From Pleurodeles waltl (lineage: Eukaryota > Chordata > Amphibia > Caudata > Salamandridae), in assembly GCF_031143425.1 (NCBI RefSeq), contig NC_090448.1:334192177-334256176 (forward strand): 64,000 nt of DNA, in the 5' to 3' direction. A model generated the notes under the pieces. That model saw only the letters and a list, made by a program, of their open reading frames with translations. It was not told where the DNA came from and did not search any database. The number at the start of each line of letters is the position of its first letter. The first letter of the stretch is position 1. Positions 33,690 through 44,817 of this stretch are shown in pieces. Both the position numbers and the translations under genes were made by a program.

Positions 33690-34973
33690 TTGGCTGGTGT
33701 GCTCATTTGGAAGCAGCATGGTGAAGGGATTTTGGTCCACTACAAAGCAATGTCTGCACATAAAGGTGCTTGCAGACCATCTTTTTTTGAAGGCTTTTCT
33801 CCCTTCCATCTCAGGGAGCAACATCCAGATTCTATCGGAGACAGACTCTAAGTTGGGAGGTGATTTGCCTGTTGAAGTGGTCCCTACCTCTGGGAATATT
33901 TCCAATAGTGACTCTTCTTGCCGGATTCATCGGTGTTAGAGCAGATGCTCTGTTCTTTCTAACTGGACCACACAAGCTGTACCCGAATTGTCAGATCTTC
34001 TCCAGATTGGAATCTACATTCATTGATATTTTCCCCATGGCCTAGAACAGGAAGTGCCCTCAAATTGGCACCACACTTACAAATGGGTTCCAGTGGGTGC
34101 CTTCAGGTTCATGTAGTCTCAGTGTCTGCTCTATGCGTTCCTGTTCCCACCGATCCCACTTCTGTCCAAAATGCTGGAGAATCCTGTACAGCTGCTTCCA
34201 ATGGTTCCAAAGTGCACAAAGAGGATCTAGTATGCTTATCTTTAGGAACTCAGCATTCAGTCTCCTCTTCCCATCATGCACAGACTGCACCTGCTGTCAT
34301 GTAGGAAGATTAGGTCCTTCAGAAAAATCCCCAGTGGCAGTAGCTGCACATGTGGAGCAGTGGTAGCTAGAATCCTTTTGCTCACTTGTTATGAGGTTAC
34401 AGGGGCCATCCTGGTACCCATAGTGGTGGATGCAGCCAATGTCTACTTGGCATCACTGTCTGCATTTGTGTTTTCCTGACCAACGATCCCTGTTTAGGTC
34501 GCCCCTAGTGGCGTGGTTCCTAAAATGTTTGCTTTACTTTTTTTCTCCTAGATCAGTGGTTCCCAACCTGTGGTCCGGGGACCCCTCGGGGTCTGCGAAG
34601 CCTCCTCAGGGGGTCTGCGACTGCTTAGAAAATTAAATAATATTAACATATTTGGTCCCCATCTATCAGTAATGACTCAGTGGGGGGGTCCCTGGATTCC
34701 AATAATGATTTAGTGGGGGTCCATGGGTTCCAGTAATGAAAAAGTGGGGGTCCACAGAAGTTGAAAGGTTGGGAACCACTGTCCTAGATGGTTATTAATT
34801 TTTAATGTGATTTGAGTCTTATATTGACTTTGTGGCTAGCATCTCTATTTCAGTTGATGCAGAGTTGCCTGTTTTTTAATTCTTACTAAAAACCACTTCT
34901 GTTGGTGGCAATTATTTGCTAAGGAATCTGCAGCTCTACCAAATAAGGCCTTACCAAAGGTAAGTATCTTGTT
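33690..34973 (+). pseudogene. DIRS RNase H and recombinase relic (D6)
   Basis: The reading starts in RNase H: VKGFWSTTKQCLHIKVLADH and LKAFLPSISGSNIQILSETD, with the aspartate region altered. The linker follows (PLLSKMLENPVQLLPMVPK), then recombinase N-terminus ASLSAFVFS and DQRSLFRSPLVAWFLKCLLYFF. A hAT MITE interrupts it at 34554-34781. A short FLLKTTSVGGNYLL block comes just before the core, and the copy jumps at about 34920 to a right-terminus arm ending AAAGGTAAGTATCTTGTTC. Gag, RT and the catalytic recombinase core are absent. Confidence 0.65.
34554..34781. mobile_element. hAT MITE, 228 bp, in DIRS recombinase
   Basis: Terminal repeats CAGTGGTTCCCAACCT and, inverted, the same 16 bases bound the element. 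A perfect 8-bp duplication, tcctagat, lies at 34546-34553 and 34782-34789. Internal sequence contains repeated GTGGGGGTCC-like blocks and no coding. Perfect TIRs and duplication point to a fairly young insertion in an old DIRS relic. Confidence 0.92.
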
Positions 34974-35287
34974 CTATCTTTTGTGATCTGGATATCACTG
35001 ACTGTCTAGGTTGGCAATAAGCACAAGCATGGAACTCCTGCACCATGCCTGAATGAGGTCCACGTGCTTCTTGGTGATTCCTCAATGGACCTGCTGTCGT
35101 AGTTTGAATCCTTCTCTGGGCAAGACTGCTGTTTTAACGGTGACAGTACTTATGTTTGTAGGTGACTATGTCAGTCCTACAATAAGTCGCAACTGTCATC
35201 CCAACCCTCCCGGCTTACAAGCAGTACCTCACCAAAAACCCATACAGTAAAAGGTGATTTGTGGCAGTTTTTGCATGGACTCATGAG
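34974..35287. other. Unassigned spacer
   Basis: No gene or repeat boundary was recognised. The last 40 bases before the LTR at 35288 may be DIRS gag, because gag continues on the far side of that LTR, but the match is weak. Confidence 0.3.
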
Positions 35288-36137
35288 TGCGACATCTCAG
35301 GGAGTGTCATGGTTAAGCGGAGGGTACCACTTTCTTACATAAACAACGTCTCTATCAAACACTCAGGCAATGAAAGAGATGCAGTAAAGTCTTAATTGGA
35401 TTTATTAACAAGACTGAAATCTACGATAAGTTGCATCGGCTGCAAAGATTAGGATAATAATGCAAGGAACAGAATGGTAAAAACAAGAGTCATGAATACA
35501 AATACCCCCACCATCTTGCAATAACATAAAATTACATGAGATATGAAATATGTCCTAATACCCTAGCATGATGAACCTAACCCCTAACCTAAAGAGAGCT
35601 AGGTGTGTTAAACCTAATCTGCCAGTACCATGTCCATGAGAAGAGCCCCAAACTCTTGTTGGGGACACGAAGACTGGGTCAGCGTCAAGGTGATGTGTAG
35701 CATGGATAGCATCGATGGCATCTGGTAGGAATCCCTCTGACTGTCTGTGTTAGATGTATTTATACAGATCTGACCGAACCCCCGATTGAGGCCTGTTCCT
35801 AAACAATAGATGAGAAGATATGCTTGGTGCGGCAATCACATAAATAATTCCATGGAAAGTACAAGATTGGCAAAGTACCTGATGTGAATACCTACATCTT
35901 ATTTATCTTTTGACGCTGAGGTTGACGCTTTTGCAAGGTGGCACTGATAACGTAAAACAAAACATCTTTCTAACTAGAAACACAGCAGGCATCTTGGGAC
36001 AATATAATTAAATAAATGTGTTAAAACAGAGCAAGCTACGTAGGTTAAAAGTCACTAGGTGACAGGGGCACAAGTCTGCAAGCCAGGATGCTAAGCAAAC
36101 TCCTGATTCACATTAAAATAAGATAGGATCCACTACA
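35288..36137 (-). repeat. Reversed retrovirus-like solo LTR (about 850 bp)
   Basis: Read on the minus strand it begins TGTAGTGGATCC (36137) and carries a TATA box, GTATAAATACA, at 35764-35754. AATAAA follows at 35406-35401, with about 110 bases to the probable end near 35288. The TATA and poly(A) signals are about 350 bases apart, giving a U3-R-U5 plan with a long R. The 5-bp flanks atgag and atgcc match in three positions only. No internal coding is attached. It differs completely from LTR-A and LTR-B. The exact left end is uncertain. Confidence 0.6.
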
Positions 36138-37325
36138 ATGCCTTTTGACAACTCGCCTTCTTGCTGAAAAAACAGAGTCTGCCCTGGAACAGTTTCCGTT
36201 ACAAGATAGCAGGGCCACATTATGTTGCTTTGGTTTTTCTACCTTGGTTAGAGAATTCCACTTGGGGTTTCCAATACGGACAACAGCACACCATCAACCC
36301 TCTCACTGCTTTGATGGCTAAGGTGAAGGCTCCCAAAAGACAAGGACATCAGATCCAACGTGAAGCTCAGTTCACTGCTCTCCTAACTTTTGCATCCACA
36401 CAACCCCATTCAGTGTGTCCTTCCCAACACACAGCCATCATGTGGTAGGCTGGATCCAACATTTCTTCCAGGGGTGGTAAGCAATTACTTTAGACAAGCG
36501 GGGCCTCCAAACTGTCCACTGGGGCTATGCCTTCCCATTTCTTTCCATTTGTCTTTCAGCAGGAAATACAGACACTCCTGACCAGAAGTGCCATAGAGAG
36601 GGTATCGGCATCAGGGATAGGAACTGGGTGTTGCTTTTCTACCTCCTGGTGGTAAGGAAGGACAAAGGCCTTTGTCCTGTTTTAGATTGCCACTCTCTCA
36701 ATACCTTCCTGTGAAAGGTCAAATTCAAGATGTTCAAGCTAGCCCAGGTCCTGGTTACCCTGGATAGAAGGGTTGGACCTGCAGGATGCCTATTCCTACA
36801 CCCCCTTCTTGCAGGCCCACAAGTGCTCCCCCTGCAGTTCACAGTGGACCTGGAGCTTTTTCAGTTTGTGGTGCTCCCTTTGGCCTCACCCATGCCCCTT
36901 CATTGTTCATTAATGTGAAGGTGGTGTTTGCAGCACTCCTTCTGTAGTCAGGGACCTCAGTCTTTCTCTACCTCTACTTCTGGTTGTTGAAGACTGGTTC
37001 TCCCCAGTTAGTGGTTAACCACTTCCAGATGATGGCAAACCTTCTAACATCACTGGGGTTCACTATAAATGTGCCAAGGTCACACCTGACTTCTTTGTAG
37101 ATGTTACTGTTCATCAGAATCATTCTGGATACAGTACAATTATGTCTTCTCCTGGAGCAGAGAGTCTAGGACATTCAGGTATGTTCTCAGTGTTTCAGCC
37201 TCTTTTGTAGTTCTTAGTGCAGATGACTTTGAGGCTTTTGGTGCATCTTTCCTTCTGCATCCTCCTGGTGAAGAATGCTGGATGGCACATTCAGCCTCTG
37301 CAGTGCCATCTAAAGCCCCAGTGGG
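36138..37325 (+). pseudogene. DIRS gag C-terminus and RT relic (D7)
   Basis: Directly after the LTR the gag motif MPFD is followed by a TESALEQF block and LQDSRATLC. A linker leads to RT at about 36540: QQEIQTLLTRSAIERV, GLDLQDAYS (the DLQDA catalytic block) and FINVKVVFAAL. TSLGFTINVPRSHLTS marks the region after the palm. The YLDD box is not recognisable. The reading fades into ASADDFEAFGAS and ends where L1 5' sequence begins. Confidence 0.65.
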
Positions 37326-38150
37326 GGTAGGGGGGGCACCACAAGATGGCGGTCTGAGTGTGAAGAGGGTCCTGCTGCCTGGCCCGCAATTCACCTTCAC
37401 ACACGGCCTTCTTGGCAGGCAGCCCACATCCAATGGCAGAGAGGGGAAGATCACTTTATAAGGGGGTACCCACCCCTGCTGCAGTGCAAAGGGCCTGCCT
37501 TCCACCTGTGAAGCCTGGATGAGCAGGAGTGGCCTGCCACTGAAAGTAAGCCCCTTCCCCCTGGGCCGAAGCGCGGGTGCTGGCAAGCGGCTGGAGAACA
37601 CTGCAGGAGGCAGTGCAGCTCTTCTCCCTTCCCCCCAATGCCTGGGGGGGTCACGAGGTTGGTGCTACTGCTATGCGAGCTATGGCGCAGATTGACTGGC
37701 GGCTGGTGGGGGTGAGGCTGGGCCCTGGGCGGGACGAATGCCACTACTAGACAGGCTCCCACTGCAAGTAGGCCTGGCCCTGGAATATCGACTGGCCCAG
37801 CCTGACCAGCCGCAGTAACTGTGCCTACTTCTGCAAGAGGATGATGATGCAAGCAGGCAGGCCTCCTGGGAGCCTAGACGATCACTGTGCCGGGATGCAC
37901 TGCTTAAGGGTCAGGCGTTGTGAGGTCCCCAGAGGGAAGTGGCTTGTTGGTGCGCTGATGTGGGGTGAAACGCCGATTTCGACTAGCCAGCCTCAACCAG
38001 GTACCCTCAGCATCTTCACCTGACGAGGTTGAACTAGGCCACGAAGGCGCTTCACATGGTGGGCCAAATTACTGGTAGACGGTTGCATTGTTCTTTTTCG
38101 TTCATAGACTCTTCATACCATACCTCGGCTCGCTGGAACGCTGGATAGAG
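37326..38150 (+). mobile_element. L1-type 5' UTR
   Basis: A GC-rich stretch starts with a G run and contains CAAGATGGCGG at 37342-37352, which resembles the YY1-binding motif at the start of mammalian L1 5' UTRs. It leads into an L1 ORF1 relic. L1 copies are usually truncated at the 5' end; here the 5' end is kept and the 3' half is missing. Confidence 0.55.
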
Positions 38151-39118
38151 GGGCACATCATGACCAGGAGTCCCCAGGTCTCATGATGAGACTCTTGACA
38201 AGATCTTGGAAGCCATTGCAACAATGAGACAAGACCTGTGCAACTGAGTGGATGCTGTGGCCGTGGAAGTTGGCCTATTGCCAGACAAGAGCAGCATGTA
38301 CAGAGAGAGAACTTAAGGACTTGCGACCATCTCTCAAGGAACTCAAGGGGCAGGTCCAGTTCCTTACCACAAAGGTCCAGAAGCTGGAGCACCGAGGGGA
38401 AGATGCAGAGGGTCGATCCCGGTGGAACAACCTCCGAATAGTGGGGTTCCCGGAAAGGGCAGAAGGCTCGGATACAGTTTGTTTTTTTGAGGAATGATTG
38501 GCTCAAGCGGAGGGGCAGATTGTCTGTCCTCGCAATACATTGTGGAACGAGCGCATAGAGTGCCAGCTCGCAGACCTTCAGCTGGGGTACCTCCTAGACC
38601 AGTGTTGATCCACCTTCTGAACTATGGGGACAAAGAAATAATACTATAGAAGACACAAGCAGTAGTGCAATTACAGCATGAGAATGCTTGCGTTTATCTG
38701 TTTCCCTGATTATACAGCTGCAGTACAGCAGCAGAGAGCCTCTTTCATGGGAGTCAAGAAATGGCTGTGCCAGGCTAGGCTCACATACTCATTACTGATC
38801 CCAGCTAGACCCAAGGTCATAACTAATGGTACCAGCTTTTTTTTTGCTGAGCCCACAGATGCTTGGGACTGAGAAGAACAGAGCAGATATGAGATTTCCA
38901 CATTGTCCTCACCGCAAGTATACATTCAACAGCCACGGAGAAGGAAACAAGGAAAGAAACCCCTTTACAAATCTGACCTAGACAAAACGAACAGCGCTCC
39001 TACTCCGGTGTGTATGGAACAAAAGCAGGCCTTGTCGAAGGCGTCTACACTGTGGCTGGAAAGGGGATTGAGTCAGTCGCAGCATAATGGGGGCAACACT
39101 CTTAAACTGAGGTCTTGA
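38150..39118 (+). pseudogene. L1-type ORF1 relic (coiled coil plus RRM)
   Basis: A coiled-coil-like segment (ELKDLRPSLKELKGQVQFL) is followed by RWNNLRIVGFPERAEGSD, the start of the L1 ORF1 RNA-recognition domain. FPDYTAAVQQQRASFMGVKK and LTYSLLIPARPKVITNG follow, then the C-terminal SPQVYIQQPRRRKQGKK. Order and spacing fit L1/Tx1 ORF1. Frameshifts near 38500 and 38610 and stops after 38600 and 38870 inactivate it. ORF1p binds its own RNA in the retrotransposition particle. No ORF2 is found downstream. Confidence 0.75.
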
Positions 39119-39529
39119 TCAGTGAGACCCCCTCTGAAATCCTGCCGGAGGTTACCCCAAAGACAGCAGACTCATTGATTTAGCAAGGCCTTGATCGATT
39201 GAACGAGTACTGTCCTTCTACGACATCCTTATCTTGCCAGCTGGGTAAGGTGAGTGGAGGAAAAGAACTTCATGCCCAAGATGAAACACTGTATCCTGTA
39301 AGTTGATATCCACTGTGGGCCAGGTGGCATATGCACCAAACGCAGCCCCTGCGAAATCGACTTGGTTAAATGTGTGGACCACCCACCCATACACCCTGCT
39401 CCAGAGTGCCCAAGGCTCTCGCCGTTGGGCTAAACAGAGAACGCATAGGCTGGGACCTTGTTCAAGGTTTGAGCGTACTTTGAAGTTCAGAGACGCCCTG
39501 GGATGGGAGTTGCAGTGTGTATTAGATCT
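39119..39529. other. Unassigned spacer between L1 and DIRS
   Basis: No L1 ORF2 sequence and no DIRS block could be recognised. It may be the L1 inter-ORF region or flanking DNA. Confidence 0.3.
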
Positions 39530-40284
39530 GTGCCCTCTCAACTACTTGTTGACAAAAGAAGGAGAAAAGTAGAAATTCAAGATGCTCACATTGGCTGAGG
39601 TCCTGTCGCCGCTGGATCTTGAAAGTGGATGGTAACGTTAAACTTGTAGGACAAATACTTCCACATCCCTGTTCTGCCAGCCCACCGACATTACCTGCAG
39701 TTCATGGTGGGCTATGAACATTTTCAGTTGGCTGTGCTCTCCTTTGTCCTTACCAGCATCCCTCAGGTGCTCATGAAAGCAATTTCTTGGTTGCAGCCTT
39801 CAGTAGAGGCCAGGCGTTCTAATCCCCCCTAATGGAACATCAGCACATTTTCCTGGTTGTGTAGCACCTGGCGGGATCTCTGAATACCTGTTGATGCTTT
39901 GAAGATCACAAATGGCGTCTCCATCTGGAATTGATGCTAGGTCTCTTCCATGACTGTAGAGAACCTTGGTTAGATTTGTTTGCCACTGCTGAGAACGTGC
40001 AGTGTCAGCACTTCTACATGTTGAAAGTTTCCAAGGCAGCGCTTGCTTGGAGACGCATTTTGTTTTGAATGGGATGCTGGACTCCAGTATTCCTTTTCAC
40101 AGAGGCCACTCCTCCCCTGAGTTCTGAAGAAGATCATGACCGAACAGGCCCAAGTCATCCTAGTGGCTCCAAATTGGCCTTGAAGATTACGAAATCCCGA
40201 ATTCCTGAGCTTAGGCATCAGTCCTCCGGTCAGGCTTCCGAGGACACTACTGTAGCCTCGAAAGGCAGGGGCCTGTTACGATCC
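39530..40284 (+). pseudogene. DIRS RT and RNase H relic (D8)
   Basis: Starts with VLDLCPLNYLLTKEG and KFKMLTLAEVLSPLDL, the RT motif around DLRxLN. A degraded DLQDxYFHIP region and a FSWLCSPLS-like block follow. It then jumps to the RNase H end: HKWRLHLELMLGLFHDCREPWLDLFATAEN and AALAWRRILF. Most of the palm and RNase H core is deleted. Confidence 0.65.
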
Positions 40285-41074
40285 GCAGCACTCTTGGCTT
40301 AGAACCTACAATTTATCCTTGGATGTCGAAGCCAATCTCACGGACCTTCCCATTGATGGGGGTGCATCTTTTTGGTGACAAAGGAGATTCGGCCATGGAA
40401 CAATTCCAGGACAAGGCTTTTGCAAGCTCCCTATTACTACAGCTCCCGCCCTGACTAGGGACTACCGATCTTTTTATCACATTTGTAGCTTTGGTAGAGA
40501 AACTCTTTTTGTTTTGTGACAGTACCAACTGGCACTTCAGCAGCAGTCTAACGCTCCCATAAGGCAACACATAGAACAGAGCCAGGAAAAAGGCTGCAGA
40601 TCCACCTTGCATCCTTCCTCCTGTCCAGCAGCCCTAAGAAAGGAGGTCTAGTACTCTTTTCCAACCCCATTTGAAGCCTGTGGGAGGGCGGTGTCTCATT
40701 TTAGTCCGACCTGGAAGGCCATTACTTCGAACCAGTGGGTCTTTCAAATCATAGAAAAGAGCTATATCCTTCCCTTCCTTTAGGTTCTGCCACATTCCAC
40801 CTCCTCTCCATTTGGCCTTTCTCAGCAAGAGGTAACAGTTCTTCTCCTCAAAGGAGCAGTAGAGTGAGTACCAGAGCAGGAAAAGGATCAGGGATGTTAT
40901 GCACCTTCCTTCCTGGTGTCCAAGAAGGATGGTGGTTTGTGCCTGATCCTGGATCCCAGGGACCCGAATTTCTTCCTCAGTAAGGAGAAGTTCAGGAAGT
41001 TGACCATCTCGCATTGACCAGTGTCCACTACATACCTTAAGATGGCTTCCCTGCACTTACCAAACCCAGAGAAT
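40285..41074 (+). pseudogene. DIRS gag C-terminus and RT N-terminus (D9)
   Basis: QHSWLRTYNLSLDVEANLTD and LPIDG are gag blocks; DKGDSAMEQFQDKAFASSLL corresponds to the ALERFKDSRATARSL region. AVSHFSPTWKAITSNQWVFQ leads to RT: SQQEVTVLLLKGAVE, VPEQEKDQGCYAPSFLVSKK and DGGLCLILDPRDPNFFLSKE. Frameshifts occur, but the RT start is better preserved than in D1. It stops before the first catalytic aspartate. Confidence 0.7.
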
Positions 41075-41546
41075 GGGGTTTGTAGGGGCACCTCTGCTTA
41101 TGCAGGGGTGCCCACACACTGAGAACCATGCGCCCTGCCCTTGAGCTGAAGTGCCTACCGTAGGGGTGACTTACAGGGTCAAAGTGTGGTGTCCTTAATA
41201 TAAGGTAAACTTTATACCTGGGGGTAAAATGTGCATGCACCATTTCACAGAGGCTGCAATAGAAGGTCTGTAGTCACAGTTTGCATGATGCGTGCTGCTT
41301 CCCATGGGGGGCCCCTGGTGTACTAATGCCCTAAGTACCTAAGTACCATACACTGTAGACTTACATGGGTGCACCAGTATGCCAATTATGAGGATTAACC
41401 GTTACTTATCAACTAAATTTAGAGGAGAGAACACTGACACTGACACTGGGTTCCTGGTTAGCAGGATTCCAGTGCACTACAGTCTAAACATACTGACACC
41501 CAGCAAAAAGTGGGAGAAATATGGCAGAAAAAGCTACTTTCCTACA
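41075..41546 (-). repeat. Reversed LTR-B-like 5' fragment in D9
   Basis: Read in reverse it begins TGTAGGAAAGTAGC and carries the CTGCTAACCAGGAACCCAG block, as in LTR-B at 27199. Only the first roughly 470 bases are present. It ends exactly against DIRS recombinase sequence at 41547. Confidence 0.75.
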
Positions 41547-41830
41547 ATCTGCATCAAGACTTGCTACATCTTCGCCAAGAAAGAGCCTCACAAAGAGACC
41601 AGAGCACAGTCCACCAGGGATAAGTTGACCACATCTGCACTTGCCAGAGGTGTCCCAATTGCAGAAATCTGTAAGGCAGCAATGTGGGCTTGCTAGCACA
41701 CCTTCGCAAAGCACTACTGCCTAGATTTCGAGGTGCAATGCAAAGGACATTTGCTGGGTCCGTTCTGCTCTTCTAATCGTTCTTCAACTCACCTCCTTGG
41801 CAGAGCATTTCTATGAAATCTGTTATACAG
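41547..41830 (+). pseudogene. DIRS tyrosine recombinase, C-terminal part (D9)
   Basis: ICIKTCYIFAKKEPHKETRA, then STRDKLTTSALARGVPIAEI and, after a stop at 41694, HTFAKHYCLDFEV. The STR arginine and KHY tyrosine are the second catalytic arginine and the nucleophile. The domain ends near the complementary region. Confidence 0.75.
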
Positions 41831-41926
41831 GTGAGGAATCTGCAGGTAGAAATATCGATCTGAAGAAAACATTACTTAGCTAGGTTAACAATCTTTCAAC
41901 TGGATACTCTCTACCTGTAGATTCAG
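41831..41926. repeat. DIRS internal complementary region (D9)
   Basis: GTGAGGAATCTGCAGGTAGA and TCTACCTGTAGATTCA form inverted arms around a GAAGAAAACATTACTTAGC-like middle, as in D2 and D3. The right terminal repeat that should follow is replaced by LTR-A sequence from 41931. Confidence 0.65.
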
Positions 41927-41930
41927 TGCT

Positions 41931-42159
41931 GTAGAAAGTTGGCTCTGTGTTAATACCATCTCAAAGTGAGATATAGTGCGCACAAAGCCCACGTGCTCCC
42001 CTTAGAGGTTGATAGTGACTAAATTAGATAATAGTAATGTTCTATTTTGTGGTAGTGTGGTCGAGCAGTAGGCTTTTCAGAGGTTGGTGTTAAGCATTTG
42101 TTGTACACACACAGGCAATAAATGAGAACACACACTCAGACGTAGCTCCAGGCCAATAG
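41931..42159 (-). repeat. Partial reversed LTR-A end
   Basis: This is the terminal 229 bases of LTR-A, from TGTAGAAAGTTGGCTC to CAGGCCAATAG. The next base starts a second, full reversed LTR-A with the same opening sequence, so the two ends are in tandem. Confidence 0.85.
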
Positions 42160-44817
42160 TGTAGAAAGTTGGCTCTGTATATACTATCTCAAAGTGAGAG
42201 ATAGTGTGCACAGAGTCCAAGGGTTCCCCTTAGAGGTTGATAGTGGCAAAATTAGATAATACTAATGCTCTATTTTGAGGTAGTGTGGTCGAGCAGTAGG
42301 CTTATCAGAGGGAAGTGTTAAGCATTTGTTGTACACACACACAGGCAATAAATGAGAATACACACTCAAAGGCTTAACTCCAGGCCAATAGGTTTTTATA
42401 TAGAACAATATTATTTTTTACATTTATTTTGGAACCACAAGATTCAGAATTTAGGTAAGTACATAAACTGTAAGGTACTTCACACAGGTAAGTATAGAAC
42501 CTTGATTTAAAACAGTAGTACACACAGTTTTGGTTAAAATGGCAATAAGCTATTTTAAAAGTGGACACAGTGGAATAATCAAAAGTTTCTGGGGGTGGTA
42601 AGTATTGGATAGTTTTTCAGGTAAGTAAAGCACTTACAAGTTCAGCCTCCTGGGCATAGGCAGCCCACAGTTGGGGGTTCAAGGCAATCCCAAAGCCACA
42701 GCACCAGCAACATAGGGCCGGTCATGGTGCAGAGGTCAAAGGAGGGTGCAAATAACATAGGCGCCTATGGAGAACAGGGGTGCTCCAATTCCAGTCTGCT
42801 AGCAGGTAAGTACCTGCGTCCTTGGGGAGCAGACCAGGGGGGTTTTGTAGAGCACTGTGGAGGGGGGGGGGGGGGACACAGGCACACAAAACACACCCTC
42901 AGCAGCACAGGGGCGGCTGGGTGCAGTGTGCAACGTAGGTGTCGGATTTGTCGTAGAAAACAATGGAGGGACCTGGGAGTCACTGTAGCGATGCAGGCAG
43001 GTCACAGGGGGCTTCTCGGGCCAGCCACCGACTGGGCTAGGATGAGGGCCGCCTGCTAGTCACTCCTGCACTGGTAGGTGATTCCTCCCTGTCCTGGGGC
43101 TGCAGGTGCAGCGCTTGGTTCAGGCGTTGGGTTCCTTTGTTACCAGGCAGTCACGGTCAGGGGGAGCCTCTGGATCCTCTCTGCAGGCGTCGCTGTGGGG
43201 GTGCAGGGAGGTCAACTCAGGGTGTCAACGTCGTTGGAGTCGCTAGGAGTCCTCTCTGTGGTGTTGGTTGTCCTGAACTCGAGCGGGGGCGTTGGGTGCA
43301 GAGTGGGAAGACTCACCCTTCTGGCAGGAAGTTGGAATCTATTTAAAGTTGTTTTTTTGCTGTTGTTTCTGGACAGAGTCGCTGTCCTCTGGAGGTTCTT
43401 GGTCCTTTAGGTGCAGGTCAGTCCTCTGGGTCCTCAGAGGTCACTAGTCCCACTGGATGCGTCGCTGTGCAGGTTCTTTGAGTCTAGAGACAGGCCAGTA
43501 GGGCTGGGGCCAAGTCAGTTGTCGTCTCCGTCATCTCTGCAGGGCTTTCAGGCCAGCAGTCCTTCTTTCTTCAGGTTGTAGGAATCTGATTTCCTTGGTT
43601 CAGGGCTGCCCCTAAATACTAAATGTAGGGGTGTGTTTAGGTCTGGAGGGCAGTAGCCAATGCCTACTGTCCTTGAGGGTGGCTACACCCTCTTTGTGCC
43701 TCCTTCCTGAGGGGAGGGGGGCACATCCCTATTCCTATTGGGGGAATCCTCCAAAACCAAGATGGAGGATTTCTTAAGGCAGGGGTCACCTCAGCTCAGG
43801 ACACCTTCGGGGCTGTCCTGACTGGTGGGTACTCCTCCTTGTTTTTCTCATTATCTCCTCTGGACTTGCCACCAAAAGTGGGGGCTGTGTCCGGAGGGGC
43901 GGGCATCTCCACTTGCTGGGATGCCCTGGGACGCTGTACAGGCAGGAGCCTTTGAGGCTCATCGCCAGGTGTTACAGTTCCTGCACGGGGAGGTGAGAAG
44001 CACCTCCACCCAGTGCAGGCTTTGTCCCTCGCTATAGAGTGACAAAGGCACTCGCCCCATATGGCCAGAAACCCGTCTGGTTGTGGCAGGCTGGCAGGAA
44101 CTGGTCAGTCTAACACTGGTGTTTGGACTGGTATACAGGGGGCATTTCTAAGATGCCCTATGTGTGCATTTTTCAATAAATCCCACACTGACATCAGTGT
44201 GGATTTATTGTGCTGAGAAGTTTGATACCAAATTTCCCAGATTGCAGTGTAGCCATTATGGAACTGTAGAGATTGTGTTTGACGATCTCCCAGACCATAT
44301 ACTCTTTATGGCTACCCTGCACTTACAATGTCTAAGATTTGGCTCAGATACTGTAGGGGCATAGTGCTCATGCAACTATGCCCTCACCTGTGGTATAGTG
44401 CACCCTGCCTTAGGGCTGTAAGGCCTGCTATCGGGGTGACTTACCTATGCCACAGGCAGTGGGATGTGGGCATCGCACCCTGAGGGGAGTGCAATGCCAA
44501 CTTGGTCATTTTCTCCCCAAGCTGTGAGGCTGTGTGCATGAGCTGAGTGAGGGGACCCCAGGGTGGCGCAATACTTGCTGCAGCCCTTAGAGACCTTCCC
44601 TTGCCACAGGGCCCTTGGTACCAGGGGTACCAGTTACAAGGGACTTATCTGTGTGCCAAGGCTGTGCCAATTGTGGGAACAAAGGTACAGTTAAGGGAAA
44701 GAACACCGGTGCTGGGGCTTGGTTAGCAGGATCCCAGCACACTTTCAATCATAACTAGCATCAATAAAAGACAAAAAATGATGGGGGAAACCATGCTAAG
44801 GGAGGCATTTCCCTACA
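42160..44817 (-). repeat. Reversed LTR-A, near full length
   Basis: Read in reverse it starts GTAGGGAAATGCC (44817) and ends CCAACTTTCTACA (42160), about 2.66 kb, the same length as the LTRs of the gypsy element. It contains a run of 15 G at 42861-42875. No internal element sequence is attached, and the flanks aatag and gacgc do not match, so it is a solo LTR that has lost its duplication or a rearranged end. Confidence 0.85.

Larger units (their letters stand above)
40285..41926 (+). mobile_element. DIRS copy D9 with deleted core
   Basis: Gag C-terminus and RT start (40285-41074) are joined through a reversed LTR-B-like fragment (41075-41546) to a recombinase C-terminus (41547-41830) and a complementary region (41831-41926). 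The plan parallels D3, where an LTR-A fragment lies between the same two DIRS parts. Confidence 0.7.

Noticed and set aside
33471..33851. Signal-peptide-like frame starting in a good ATG context
   Set aside because: Runs into DIRS RNase H sequence in the wrong frame; likely chance.
42850..42880. Poly-G run as a possible functional G-quadruplex promoter
   Set aside because: Only this LTR copy carries the long run; it looks like homopolymer slippage.
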